From contig OX419756.1 of NCBI GenBank assembly GCA_948567375.1, forward strand, positions 53,892,333-53,956,332: a stretch of 64,000 bases of DNA, given 5' to 3'. The notes beneath the pieces are model-generated. The model had not been told where the DNA came from, made no database searches, and was given only the letters and a program-made list of their open reading frames with translations. This document shows, piece after piece, positions 10,640-21,667 of this stretch; position 1 is the first letter of the stretch, and every line of letters starts with the position of its first letter. Source of the stretch: Lunularia cruciata (lineage: Eukaryota; Streptophyta; Marchantiopsida; Lunulariales; Lunulariaceae). A program made the translations under genes and the position numbers.

Positions 10640-11716
10640 AAGCAACAAGAGAGATGATTTAGGTGACCTCAAAGGGTCCTATCCAATTAGGGGCAAGTTT
10701 AAGAACTTGGGTATCAAGTAGGAGGGGTAGGTTACTTGAGGATAGCATGACTTTATCACCAACTTCAAAGGTGAGATCATGACGATGGTGGCTACATATT
10801 GCTTTTGACAATTCTGAGCAACAAGGAGGTGAGATTTGGCTTGTTGGAGAGATTGGGATATGGTGGTCAAGAAGGTTGAAATATGAAGGACCTAAGATGG
10901 AAGAGGAGTAAGAAGAGAATCTGGAGCAAGTGGATCTTGGCTAAAATTTAGAAAGAAGGGAGAAAATCCGGTGCTTGCCTGTTTAGAATTATTGTAGGCA
11001 AATTCTGCAATGCAAGACATTCATCCTAATTGGTATGGTAGACATTCACAAAGACACGTAGCATATCCTCTAAGGTATGATTTGCACATTTGGTTTTCCA
11101 TCAATTTGAGGATGATAGGCCGTGGAAAAAGCAAGCTTGGTACCTAGTATTTGGAAGAGTGCTTCCTAAAACTTCTCAGTGAATCAAGGATCATGGTTGG
11201 AGATGAGTACACGTGGCATCCCATGATGCTTGAAGACATTGTCGAAGTAGATTTGCGCTAAGGTTGGAGCATCCACAATATCAATGGTTGGTGCCAAGTG
11301 GATTTGCTTATTGAGCTTATCCACAAACACCACGATTGTTGTGTGTCCTTGCTTTGTCTAGGGCAAGGATGTGATGAGATCCAAGCTCACGTGTTCCCAT
11401 CAAGTGGATAGAATGTGGAGTGGTTGAAGGATTTCAATTGGCTTCTGGTTGTTGGCCTTGTTACATTGGTAGCTCTCACATGATTGGACAAACTCTTGAA
11501 CATCTTGTGTCATGTTGGGCCACCACCATTGGCCTTGGAGGGTACCCAAGGTCTTGTCTACACCTATGTGCCAAGCTATTGGTAAATCATGGGCTTCTTG
11601 AAGGTGTACAAGTCAGAGATCACCTTTGGTTAGAACATAGATCCAGTCCTTGTGGAATAAAAGGCTTTCCTTGAAGGAGAAGGTGTTGTACTCCTTGTCG
11701 CATGTTGTAAGATGAC
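10640..11716 (-). pseudogene. Chromovirus integrase, decayed
   Basis: Minus-strand fragments in order: HLQEAHDLPIAWHIGVDKTL and SCESYQCNK (zinc-binding part), KPIEILQPL, VSLDLITSLP (first Asp), TTIVVFVDKLNKQIHLAP, HGMPRVLISNHDP (second Asp replaced by Asn), AYHPQIDGKPNVQ (third acidic residue lost), and FEVGDKVMLSS with LAPNWIGPFEV (C-terminal GPF module). Two of the three DDE residues are lost, so it is inactive. Confidence 0.8.
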
Positions 11717-11718
11717 CA

Positions 11719-14700
11719 TGTTGTGGTACCCACTTTTTTTTTCTCATTTTTGAAGAAGTGTATAGATGAAGTCGTATTGCGCTTGTATGACATCAAAAGA
11801 TGAAGAATGGTGTCTTTGGGTTGTAACCCAAAGTAAAGTGACTTCATGTCAGAAGACAAAGTACTCGGATTGGACCTATTAGGTCCTATCCAAGTACCCA
11901 AGGCAAGGACAATGTAACAACTTTTGTTTGGGGTTGAACATTCAAGAAAGGTACCGCACATAAAAATAGCTGGCCCATGGGCGGGAGGTGGGGGGGGAGG
12001 GAGGAAATTGACAGTGACAGTAGCATACAAGAGGTGTGATTTCTTGGTAGAAACTCAAAGTGAAGAAAGATGGAGGAGGCGTGCCACTATAAGATTTGGG
12101 ATAGAGACAAAGAGATGACAAGTAATTTTCCATTGCCATTAAGAAGTCATCTTGAGGGAGATCATGGAAAAGGGAGTGTAGTAAGAGATGCGTTGGTGCA
12201 TGAGAGTTAGTCTAGGAGTCCGTTGGAAGAGTAATCACCAACCCAAAGTGGAGGAGAGTAAGATAGGAAGTGGAAAGAAGAACTCAGAATTCACAGTGAG
12301 AAATCATGCAATTTAGGGATTAGATGTGATCACAAGAGTCAAGGTCTTGAGCATACTTCAAATCACATTTTTGGTATGGAATTGGAACCTTAGTTTTCTA
12401 GGTTTCATGACAAAGATCATTGAGAGTAAATGTCTTGATGGACTTATGGCAGAGGGTAAGAGAGGAAATCTGGCTCAATAGAAAAATTTGGATTGGAGGT
12501 TAGTACTCGGAAGAGAGGCGGGTGAGGAGCAGGGAGCCACATTCTTGGAGAAAGGAGAAGTAGCTGAAGAAAACCAAGAAGTGCAAGACAACTTTTCTTT
12601 AAAATGCACAAAGAATGGTTATAAAGTCAAGAGTTACAAGGACCTTGTGAGGAGAGGCATCATAGGAGCAATGATGGCTATCTTCAAGCTAGAGCAAACT
12701 ACTTATGCGATGAAACATCAAGCGGTGTTCTTCCATAAGATGTTTGTAGGGGAACCAATTAATTGGGCAAAGTGCTTCCATCAGTGCACAAGACAAATGG
12801 TGTGGAACTTGTGGGACAAGTTACCTCCACACTACATTGTGCCATTTGTAGCCCACTTCTATTTGGGATTGAATTTTTTGAATGCGGCGGAACAATACAA
12901 AATGGTATCGCAGTTCCATCCCAACTTGAGAAGAAATGTTGATGCAGAGGAGTAGCAATACATTCTACAAATTAAGAGCAATGACAAGTACTATGCGCAG
13001 ACAAGGTAGAGTGTGCATTTGGGGGTGAATACTCCAAAGTCAAAGAAGAGGAGTCAATGAGGAGGAGAAGAAGAAGTAGCGGCGATAAGACCTCGAAAGA
13101 TCAGAAAAATAACCAAGGAAGGACCTGGTGGTGATTGCATTGTCAGGCAAAGAATCAGAAGGAGAAGCCGAGTACAAGTCAAAAGACTCAAAGAAAGAGG
13201 AAGAACATGAACTCACATTGTAGAGTGGTGAAGCAAGTAGTGAGAGTGAAGATGGAGTGGATATGTAGCTAGTACCAAAGGAGGAAGAAGGAAAGCTAGA
13301 GATGGCAGAAGAAGGTAACCCGAGACAAGAAGACAAAGTTCTAGAGAAGGAGGAGAAGAGAGTGACCATTTAGAGAGGTGTCCATTCTAGAAGGAAAGCA
13401 ACATGTGAGGCGGGGCCAAGTAGAAGAAGAGAAGAGGAGAGCGGAAGTTTGGGGAGCAAAGAATCCATCTCAATAAGGCAATTGCGGTTGAGAAGAAGAG
13501 TGTCAAGTGAAGAAGAAGCAAAGAAAGAGGAAAGTCCACAAGCCAAGGTAAAATCAAAGCAAAGGAGTAGAGTATTTTTGGGAGGTGGTATGCCTATCAT
13601 TAATGAAGTTAGAGGAGAAGAAGAGAGAAATGTAGTTGGAATGTCTAGAGGTAAAGGCTGTGTTGCAAGTATTGGCAAAGAAGAAGAGAACTTGGAGTTG
13701 AAGAAAATCATAACCCAAGGAGAGGAGCAAAAGGAGGTACTACGAGTAGATGCAATAGTATAGAACCAAGTTATTGAGAATCTAAAGAAGGAAGTGGGAA
13801 GTAAAGAGTGAGTAATAGAGCAAAATGTCCTAGCAAGGGAAAGACAGATAGCTACATATGAAATCTTGAAACAATAGTTTGCTGATTCATGGTTAGAAAT
13901 CATTCATGCTATGGCAAGAGTAGCAAAGAAGGAGCAAGATTTTGAAAGAGTGATGGAGAGTGTAGAAGAGAAGAAGCAACTCTGGCAAAGAGAGTTGACA
14001 GTGAGACATAGAGAGGAAGAGAGGTTAAGTGAGTTACTTTGTAATCTGGAAGAGAAGATTGTTTAGAAAGAGAAGGAGAAGGAGATCGTGAAAGCTAAAT
14101 TTGAGGCAAAACTGGCAATGTATAGGGAAGATTGGTAGGCGGATCAAGAATAGGAGAGAAGGATGAGGTTCAAGCCACTGAAGGAGATTGTAATAAAGAT
14201 GAATGTGAATGCGGATTGAAGAAATGAGATCACACGAGTTAAGGTTGTTGGTGCAGACAAGGAGGAGAAATTCAAAGGATAAGGATTTGAATCCTTTGCT
14301 TATTAGTCTCAAAACTCATGTAGATAGGAAGATATTGAAGTGGAAGACAATATCACGATTAGATTTGATTTAGCTAAGTTAGAGATAGATAAACTTCAAA
14401 AGGATGTAAGAGTGAAGCCTGAAGTCGATGAGATAGGAATATAGATATCCTTGGAGTTACCACTAGAGATATTAGAGAAGAGTGGGTCAGGGTAAAAAGA
14501 TTTAGGAAGGTTAACTATGAAGGGAATTTTAGATCAAGAAGAAGAAGTATTAGAATTGATAGAAGAATTAGTAGTTGTGAAACCCAAGGATAGAGTAGTA
14601 TGTGAGGTTACTTTGGGATCGGGTTTGGAAGCCAAGGAAGAAGTAGATATCGGATCAGATTAGTAACAATTTTGAGATATGAAGAGGCAGATATGAAGAG

Positions 14701-14905
14701 GTGTATTGTCATTTTGGATCTGCAAGTAGAAAGAGTTGTCATAGAACAGTATGTTGTTAGATAACTGCTAAAGTGCTATGCCTATTTAAAGGTGACATTC
14801 ACAGTCATATGTTGTTTAGTATTCATTATTTCTAAGAATAGATAAAGCAAAGTGCTGATTTCAATGCTTGTTGCTTAAGCTTAAGCTTAAGCTTGTTGCT
14901 TAAGC
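11719..14905 (+). repeat. LTR of L-d (3' end lost)
   Basis: Begins TGTTGTGGTACCCAC. It carries the CTTTGGGTTGTAACCCAAAG hairpin (11814-11833), a decayed TATA box (TATAAG, 12088), and the LTR ORF. The last ~600 bp of the LTR are missing. It ends in a CTTAAG-repeat stretch at about 14874-14910, where it joins pol. Confidence 0.8.
12115..14663 (+). pseudogene. LTR-internal ORF of L family (L-d copy)
   Basis: The ATG lies 27 nt after the TATA-like box. The best preserved part (12488-12955) reads DWRLVLGREAGEEQGATFLE, AMKHQAVFFHKMFVGEPINW, LPPHYIVPFVAHFYLGLNFL. The acidic linker (13040-13400) and coiled-coil segments (13600-14040), then the C-terminal EEVDIGSD (near 14640-14660), follow in several frames with many stops. 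Family unknown to me; see L-f for the cleanest single frame. Confidence 0.7.
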
Positions 14906-15765
14906 TTGACTCGGAATTAAGTCGAGTGAGTCATGTCGAAGGAATCATCAACCCCGATGACTATCAAGATGTTGTCTTGACCAAAGGAAAAATTTTGAAA
15001 ATTTTGAAGACAATCACTTTGGAGGAGTTGGCAGGATACACTGCCTTGTTTATAGAATTCTGGGATGTATTCACCTGGTCTATTGATCAAATGCCAGGTA
15101 TTCCATGAGAATTTGGAGAACATTGGATTGATCTGGTTGAAGGGGCAATTCCGGTTTGGCAAGACAATACCGCCTGGACCCAAAGTACTCGCTTTTGGTG
15201 AAAGATGAAATTGACAAGTACTTGGAGGTCAAAATAATCTTTCCTGTCCTAAGCACTGAATGGGTCTCACCCATTGTTATTGTCTTGAAAAAGAAAACTA
15301 GTAAGAGTTGAGTGTGCCAAGATTTCTGCAAATTAAATGCAGTCACAAGGAAGGATCATCATCTCTTGCCTTTTACCAATACAATTTTGGACCAAGTAGC
15401 TGATCATCCTTGTTATAATTTTCTAGATGGGATTTTAGGGTACAATCAAGTGTCCAAGTGTACATCTGAGAAGAGGACAAGGATAAAACCACATTCACTA
15501 CTAATTGGGGTACTTTTGCTTACAATCAAATGCCTTTTGGGTTGTGTAATGCTCCCACTACTTTCTAGCAGATGATGAATTCAATCTTCAAGGATTTCAT
15601 GCACAAATTTGTGGAAGTCTTCATTGATGATTTTTGTGTGTTTGGGCAAAGAGATGTACATTTGGATTACCTTTGCCAAACTTTTGAAAGGTGTTGTTTT
15701 GCTGGTCTGTCACTACACTTGGAGAAATGCTTCTTTGCAATGAAGGAGGGAATTCTTTTGGGGCA
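14906..15765 (+). pseudogene. L-d pol: linker and RT, first part
   Basis: Encodes RVSHVEGIINPDDYQDVVLT, then in shifted frames the RT: EWVSPIVIVLKKKT, VCQDFCKLNAVTRKDHHLLP, and the catalytic palm FVEVFIDDFCVFGQRD (15572-15770 frame), ending at LLGHW where L-e inserted. It matches 56580-57420 of L-g. Stops and frameshifts make it inactive. Confidence 0.85.
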
Positions 15766-15770
15766 TTGGG
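15766..15770 (+). repeat. Target-site duplication of solo LTR L-e (left)
   Basis: TTGGG precedes the LTR and the same TTGGG follows it at 19553-19557. Joining the flanks restores the RT sequence GCATTGGGTGTCAAGCC seen uninterrupted in L-g near 56590-56610. Confidence 0.8.
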
Positions 15771-16160
15771 TGTTGTGGTGCACACATTTTTTGTTTTTGT
15801 TCAAAATAAAGAAGAAGAAGTGTATAAAGAAGTCGAATTGTGCTTGTACGGCCAAAGAAGGCAAAGAAAAGAGTCTTTGGGATGAAACCCAAAGTAAAGT
15901 GACTTTGGATCATAAGGCAAAGTACTCAAAAATGCCCTATCAGCATACAACCCGAAGTAAGGAGTCTTTGTATTGGGGGGAGCTCAACCTGAGGCAAAGA
16001 CAGTCTAACAAAATTTCATCGGGGCGAGAAATTCAACAAGGGACCGTTCAAAACTGGCAGCCCATACGCATGAAGTACAATTGACAGGGACAAGCGCATG
16101 CAAGAGGTGTGATTTCTCGATAGAAACTTGAATTGAAGAGAGACAAAGAAAGCACGACTC

Positions 16161-16168
16161 TATAAAAA
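16161..16168 (+). promoter_or_regulatory. TATA box of L LTR (L-e)
   Basis: TATAAAAA about 390 bp into the LTR and 27 nt before the ORF ATG at 16188. With a typical ~30-nt TATA-to-start distance, transcription would begin at or just past this ATG, so translation may use a later Met. Confidence 0.6.
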
Positions 16169-16187
16169 TCGGGCTCATGACAAAGCA

Positions 16188-18751
16188 ATGTTCAGCAATT
16201 TTCCTTCGTCATTGAGAAGTCGTCCTTCATGTGATAGTGGGAACGGAAATAGAGTTGAAGATGCGCTAGTGTGTAAGGGAGAAGTTGAGAGAGTGAAACC
16301 GAGAGATAGTGAGAAAGAAGGAGAGATAGGAGGAGGAAAGAAGAACTCCAAATTCACAATGAGGAATCATGCAATTCAGAGGTTAGATATGATTGCAAGA
16401 ATCAAAGTCTTGAGCCAACTTCGGATCATGTTCTTGGCATGAAACTAGAATGTCAGTTTCCAGGTTTCATGACCAAGATTATCAAGAGCAAGTGTCTTGA
16501 TGACCTCAAGGAAGAGGGGAAGAGAGAAAATCCGGCTCGTTGGATAGAGTCAGATTGGAGATTAGTGCTCAGAAGAGAAGCATGCATGGAGCAGGGTGCC
16601 ACCTTCTTGGGTAAAGGGAGAAGTAGCAGAAGAAACTCAAGAAGTGAGAGACACGTTCTCTTTGAAGAGAACAAAGAACAGATACAAGGTTGAGAGTTAC
16701 AAGGATCTAGTGAAGAGAGGGATCATGAGTGCTCTCATGGCAATCCTGAAGCCAGAGAGAATGACTTATGTGATGAAACACCAAGCGGTGTTCTTCCATA
16801 AGCTGTTTGCAGGAGAACCAATCAACTAGGCAAGGTGCTTCCATGGGAGGATGCAACAAATGGTGTGGAATCTGCGGGATAAGTTGCCTCTACATTACAT
16901 TGTGTCGTTTGTAGCACATTTTTACCTCAGGTTGAATTTGCTCAACTTGGCGGAGCAAAATCAAATGGTATCACACTTCCATCCCGACTTAAGAAGAGAA
17001 GTTGATGTAGAGGAGCAGCAGTATATCCTTCAAATCCGGAGCACAGACAAGTACTATGCAAAGACGGGAAAGAGCGTGGAAATAGAAGTGAGTACTCCAA
17101 AGACGAAGAAGTGAAGTTGGCAGGGCGAAGCCAAAGACAAGACAAGACAAGACCTCAAAAGACCAGGAGAGGAAACCCAAGGAGAGGCATGGTGGTGATT
17201 GTGTCAGAAGACAAAGACTCAGAAGGTGAAGCCGAGTGCAAGTCCAAAGACTCAGAACGGGAGGAGGAACTAGAGCTAACGCTGCAAAGTGGGGATACGA
17301 GTAGCAATAGCAATGAAGGTGGAGAAATGACATTGGTACCAGCTGCTATGGAGGAAGAAGAAGAAGTTTAGGTGGAGCTCGAGCTAGAAGACAATACAAA
17401 GTTAGAGGACAAGATACCTAAGCCCAAAGAGAAGATATTGCAACTCAGAGGGGAGTTCATTCAAGACGCAAGGCGAAGTGTGAAGTGGGTCCAAGTAAGG
17501 TGAAGGAAGAAGTGAATGCTAGCTTGGGAAGTGAGGCGTTGATTTTGATACGAAGACTGTAGAGACGAAGGCAAGTATTGGGAGAACAAGAAGTGGGAAG
17601 GGAGATTGCTATGCAAGAGGAAGTAGTTGCGAGTAATGGAGTGGAGTACTTGCGGGAGATTGTGTGTCCATTGCTGGTGAAGTTGGAGCACAGGAAGAAG
17701 GAGATGCAGTCGACATGTCCAGAGGTGAAGACTGTTCTACAGGTGTTGTCAAGATTAGAAGAAGAGAACTTGGAGTTGAAGGCAATTATAACCGGAGGTG
17801 AAGAGGAAAGAGAAGTACTACAAGGGGAGTCAGTAGTGAAGAATCAAGTAATTGAAGACTTGAAGAGAGAGGTAATGTATCGAGAGGATCTTGTTAAGAA
17901 GAGTGACATAGCGAGGGAAAGACAAGTAGCAGAGTATGAGATCTTGAAGCAGCAGTTTGCTGATTCAAGATTAGAAATTATCCATGCTATGGTGAGGGTA
18001 GCAGCAAAGGAACAAGAGCTTGATAGAGTGATGGAGAGTGTAGAGGAGAAGAAGCAACTCTGGCAAAGGGAGTTGGCAGTGCGATATAGGGAAGAAGAGC
18101 AATTATGAGAGTTACTTCGTAAGATTGAGCAGGAGGAGAAGATTGAGCAGAAGGAGAAATCCTCCTTGTACATTGGCGATGTACAAGGAGGATTGGCTTG
18201 CAGATTGGGAACGAGAAAGGAAGATGCGATTGGAGCCACAGAAGGAGATTGTCCTCAGAATGAATGCGATGCTAAGTACAGAGGCCAGCATTCGGATTGA
18301 AGAGTTGAGGCTGCACGAGTTGAAGTTGTTGGTGCAAGAGACAAGGAGAAGATATGCAAAAGACACAGATTTGAATGCCTTGTTGATCAGTCTAAGAATT
18401 CGGGTAGATGGGAAGATATTAGAAGTGGAAGATAATATCACGATTAGATTAGACTTAGTGAAATTAGAGATAGAGAAACTTCGGAAGGATGTCAGAGCCA
18501 AACCCAAAGTAGACGAAGTAGGAGTACAAATGACTTTGGAGTTAGCAATGGAGACATTAAAGAAGAATGGGTTAGCAGATAAGGAGTTAGATAGATTACC
18601 CACTAGTGAAATATTAGATCAAGAAAGAGAATTGTTGGATCTAGTAGAAGATGTAGGAGTAGTGAAACTCAAAGATAAAGCAGTAGGAAGTAAAATTACT
18701 TCAGGTTTGGGTTTGAAAGCCGAGGAAGAAGTAGACATCGGATCGGATTAG
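16188..18751 (+). pseudogene. LTR-internal ORF of L family (L-e copy), ~850 codons
   Basis: The layout is clear even though a few frameshifts and stops are present. Residues ~1-85: basic N terminus (KKNSKFTMRNHAIQRLDMIA). ~100-300: helical domain with WIESDWRLVL, YVMKHQAVFFHKLFAGEPIN, LPLHYIVSFVAHFY. ~310-400: acidic (GEAECKSKDSEREEELELTL). ~460-650: heptad-rich coiled coil (LEEENLELKAIITGGEEE, EILKQQFADSRLEII). C terminus: LHELKLLVQETRRRYAKD to EEEVDIGSD and a TAG stop. I recognise no catalytic motif. It could be a Gag-like or structural accessory protein; that is a guess. Confidence 0.75.
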
Positions 18752-19552
18752 TAACCAATTTGAGATTTGTATAGGCCGATATGAAGAGGTGCATTGTTAT
18801 TTTGGATCTACAGGTTTGTAGAGTTATTAGGAAGAGGTACATTTGGAAGATAACTATTGATTGCTTCACTATTTAAGAGTGACATTCATAGTATCATGTT
18901 GTTCACTGCTCATTATTTCTGAGAATAGATAAAGCGAAGTGCTATGAAGCAATGCTCGTCGCTTGAGCTTGATTCCAAATATCAACATTGTACTTGTGTT
19001 TGTGAGTGTTTGGAGAATTTTGAAGTGTAAGTCAATGTGCTTGTTGGATGTTGGATTCCGCAGCCTTGATCTACATTTTATGTGTTTGATCTTGAGTGAA
19101 GTGCAATCAAAGCAATGCCTTGATAGATCTGAGAGGAATTGTAGTGTTGGTAATATTCTGCATTTGTGAGTGCAGTATAGTGTTGATGTGAAGCAATTTC
19201 AATCAAGGAAATTGTACCTTCAGTGGAGGGGTGGAACACAATTTTGAGGTAAAGTCATTTTGCAGTGAAGTGCCGTCTTTGGGAGAATATGAATCATCAC
19301 AATCAAGAGTTGTTTGGATAGAATTTTCTATGTTGTGATTATGTGTGTGTGTATTTGTGACAAGTTGTCAAGATTGTGAGCTTGTTACTCTCTTCTGGGT
19401 GTAGTTTCTACTTGAGAGATTAAAGAAGAAATCAAGAAGAACTACAAGTTATTGTTTGACTTCGTATTTGACCAATTCTGAATCGTATCTCTACAGGAAC
19501 AAACTTTACTTACCTGATTACCACAAAAGTGATATTTGCCGGGTTGTCACAT

Positions 19553-20325
19553 TGGGTGTCAAGCCAAGGTATTGAAGTTGATGTTGAGAAAGTTAAAGTA
19601 ATCTCAGATTTGGAATCTCCAAAGAACATTTGGGAGCTGTGAGCCTTCTTGGGACATGTTGGATACTACAGACGCTTTGTTTCAAACTATGCGGTGCTTG
19701 CTGCACCCCTTACAAAGCTTCTGAAGAAATCCAAAGACTACTTGTGGGAAGCAAATCAAGAAGACACTTTCTAGGTATTGAAGAAGAAATTGGTTGAAGC
19801 ACCAGTTATGAGGGCCCCGAGTTGGGATGCCCCTTTTCATGTATATGTGGATACTTTGTCCATGGCAATTGGAGTAGTCTTGAGTCAGAAGGATGACAAG
19901 AAGAAAGATTACCCCATCTATTACGCCAACCAACAACTTTTAGTTTTAAAAAAAACTATTTTATGACTAAAAGAGAAGCACTCGGAATGGTGTATGCTTG
20001 CAAGAAATTTTGCCACTACTTGCTGGGATACAAGTTCATCTTCTATGTTGACCATTATGCATTGCAACATTTGGTCAAGAAGGCAGATTTGTCCGAGCAA
20101 ATTGCAAGATGGATCTTGTTGTTACAAGAATTCACATATACTATACAAGTAAGAAAGGGAGCTTTGCATTCAAATGTAGACCTCTTGTCCAGGTTGGAAA
20201 CTCAAGACCAGGAATGGGAGATTGACGATCTGTTCCCTAATGAAGAGTTATATCAATTAACAAACAATGCAAAGTATGAGGTGTGCAACCAAATATCATT
20301 ATCTGCATACTCTCTAGTGTCTTGA
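19553..20325 (+). pseudogene. L-d pol: end of RT and RNase H
   Basis: After the solo LTR the frame resumes with HWVSSQGIEVDVEKVKVISD and AFLGHVGYYRRFVSNYAVLA, then RNase H: FHVYVDTLSMAIGVVLSQKD (first Asp), KREALGMVYACKKFCHYLLG (Glu), FYVDHYALQHLVKKAD (Asp), HSNVDLLSRLET. A frame break lies at about 19960 in an A-run. Confidence 0.85.
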
Positions 20326-20363
20326 AGGGCTAGACCCGGAGCAAGGGCAGTTTTCTCAAGAAA

Positions 20364-20751
20364 ATGGGGCCGTATCAACTGAAACATAGCATTTTATTCA
20401 AGATGGGCAAAGACAAAGTACTTTGGCAACACTTGGGGTCATACAAAATTGGAGGCATAATTGAGTCTTTACACTCCAAAGCATCGGGAGTACACTATGC
20501 CTTGAAGAATACTATAAAGAAGATTCTTTCTTTGGGGTATTGGTGGCCTACAATGTACAAAGACACCCATGCCCATATCCAAAGTGGTGACGCCTATCAG
20601 AGAACAAGAAAGCCAATGGCTACTTCCCAATGGCCTTTGAGACCAATTTTACCATTGGCCCCATTCAAGAAATGGGGAATTAATTTTGTGGGACCAATAC
20701 AACTGGTAATCCAAGTCACAAGAAAATGCTACTTTTTGGTTTGCAATGACT
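20364..20751 (+). pseudogene. L-d integrase N-terminal part, truncated by T-b
   Basis: Encodes the region before the integrase core: GIIESLHSKASGVHYALKNT, GYWWPTMYKDTHAHIQSGDA, then PFKKWGINFVGPIQL, where the first core Asp (D in L-g WGIDFVDP) is Asn. It ends at FLVCND where the T-b 3' LTR begins. Confidence 0.8.
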
Positions 20752-21443
20752 TGTGAGCTGGCCTATCTCTCACTCAGGATGAACCTCTGATGGCTATTAT
20801 GGTAGCACACCATGGACTAAGAAGGCAAGGAACCCCAACTCCATCATACTCCTCCAAGGCTCACACTCCAAGACTCAAGACATTGCTCACTAAAGAACTC
20901 AATGAGAGAGAGATAATTGCAAATGAAAGGATGATGAGTACCTCCTCACCCCTTGTTTTTATACTTGTGAAATAGTTACATACCAAAGTTACTAATTACC
21001 ATAGTAACTCAAGTTACTAGACTAAAAGTCAAGTAAAATCAAAAAGTAGAAAGGAATATCCATTCACATGGGCATATTCCCCTAAGCATGTGGTTTTATC
21101 TTGACCTAACCACTAAGTCAAGGATTCCTTCACATGGGCTATCCTTGGACTAAAGAAGAATCCAAAACAAAAAGGCTTGCGAGCCCAAGAGTTCTCAACT
21201 CTTTCCTCAAAGCCAAACACCTAGGAATAACACCAAGTCAACACACTAAAATCCAAAATAGTGGTGCTCATCTTTTCTACTTCCTCCAAAGTAAAGTCCT
21301 ATCTATCTTAGCTATGACTAAATTTAGCTAACCATGACTAATAAAGAACCATCCTTTATCTCTATATAAATAAAATCTCTTAAGTACTTGTAATACCAAG
21401 CTAAATATCACAATACCACACACATGCACAAATAGGTGTTACA
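20752..21443 (-). repeat. 3' LTR of T-b1
   Basis: 692 bp, TGTAACACC...GCTCACA on the minus strand, bounded by a PPT on one side and L-d integrase on the other. Nearly full-length match to the T-a LTR at 5576-6245. Confidence 0.85.
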
Positions 21444-21462
21444 TTTACCCCCAAACTAAGTT
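21444..21462 (-). promoter_or_regulatory. Polypurine tract of T-b1
   Basis: The minus strand reads TTAGTTTGGGGGTAAA immediately before the 3' LTR start. It is the plus-strand DNA priming site of reverse transcription. The T-b2 equivalent near 23262-23280 is degraded. Confidence 0.6.
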
Positions 21463-21667
21463 TTCACTTTGTCCTCAAAGTGAAAGTCTCTCTACCTTCT
21501 ATGGTTCATCTTCAACTTATCATGGTTAATCCTATCAAAGTGTCTTCCTCCCAAGTCCTTGAGATCATAGGTGTAATTGCTCCACACCTTCTCCACCATG
21601 AAAGGTCCAAAGTACTTAGGCAAAAACTTCTTTTGCACTCTCTCGAATCGAATGGAATCAAAAGACA

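Larger units (their letters stand above)
9786..11718 (-). mobile_element. Chromovirus (Ty3/gypsy with chromodomain), 3' fragment
   Basis: Minus strand, in order: integrase zinc-binding region and core (11700-11050), integrase C-terminal GPF module (about 10800-10660), chromodomain (10515-10340) and the 3' LTR (about 10250-9786). RT, gag and the 5' LTR are missing, cut off at 11718 by the L-d LTR. Many stops are present. The order and the chromodomain place it in the chromoviruses, probably Reina-like. Confidence 0.8.
15771..19552 (+). mobile_element. Solo LTR of L family (L-e), with target duplication
   Basis: A 3,782-bp LTR with both ends (TGTTGTGGTGCACAC... and ...GCCGGGTTGTCACA) and a 5-bp target duplication, inserted in the RT of L-d. 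No PBS, gag or pol adjoins it, so it is a solo LTR, the usual product of LTR-LTR recombination. It contains a TATA box at 16161 and the LTR ORF at 16188-18751. Confidence 0.88.
11719..20751 (+). mobile_element. L-element L-d: damaged gypsy element with 5' LTR joined directly to pol
   Basis: A plus-strand L-element. A nearly complete LTR (11719-about 14905) is fused to RT sequence at about 14905, so PBS, leader, gag and protease are deleted. Pol continues 14906-15765, is interrupted by the solo LTR L-e (15771-19552), resumes 19553-20751 (end of RT, RNase H, integrase N terminus) and is cut by T-b at 20752. Its remaining integrase and 3' LTR are not in the window. Confidence 0.85.

Noticed and set aside
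11420-11674. Plus-strand open frame in the chromovirus integrase
   Set aside because: The minus strand there encodes recognisable integrase (HIGVDKTL, VSLDLITSLP), so the plus frame is a shadow.
13370-13903. Open frame on the minus strand opposite the L-d LTR ORF
   Set aside because: Antisense shadow: the plus strand carries the acidic and coiled-coil codons (GAA/GAG), whose complement reads as Ser/Phe/Leu-rich open frames.
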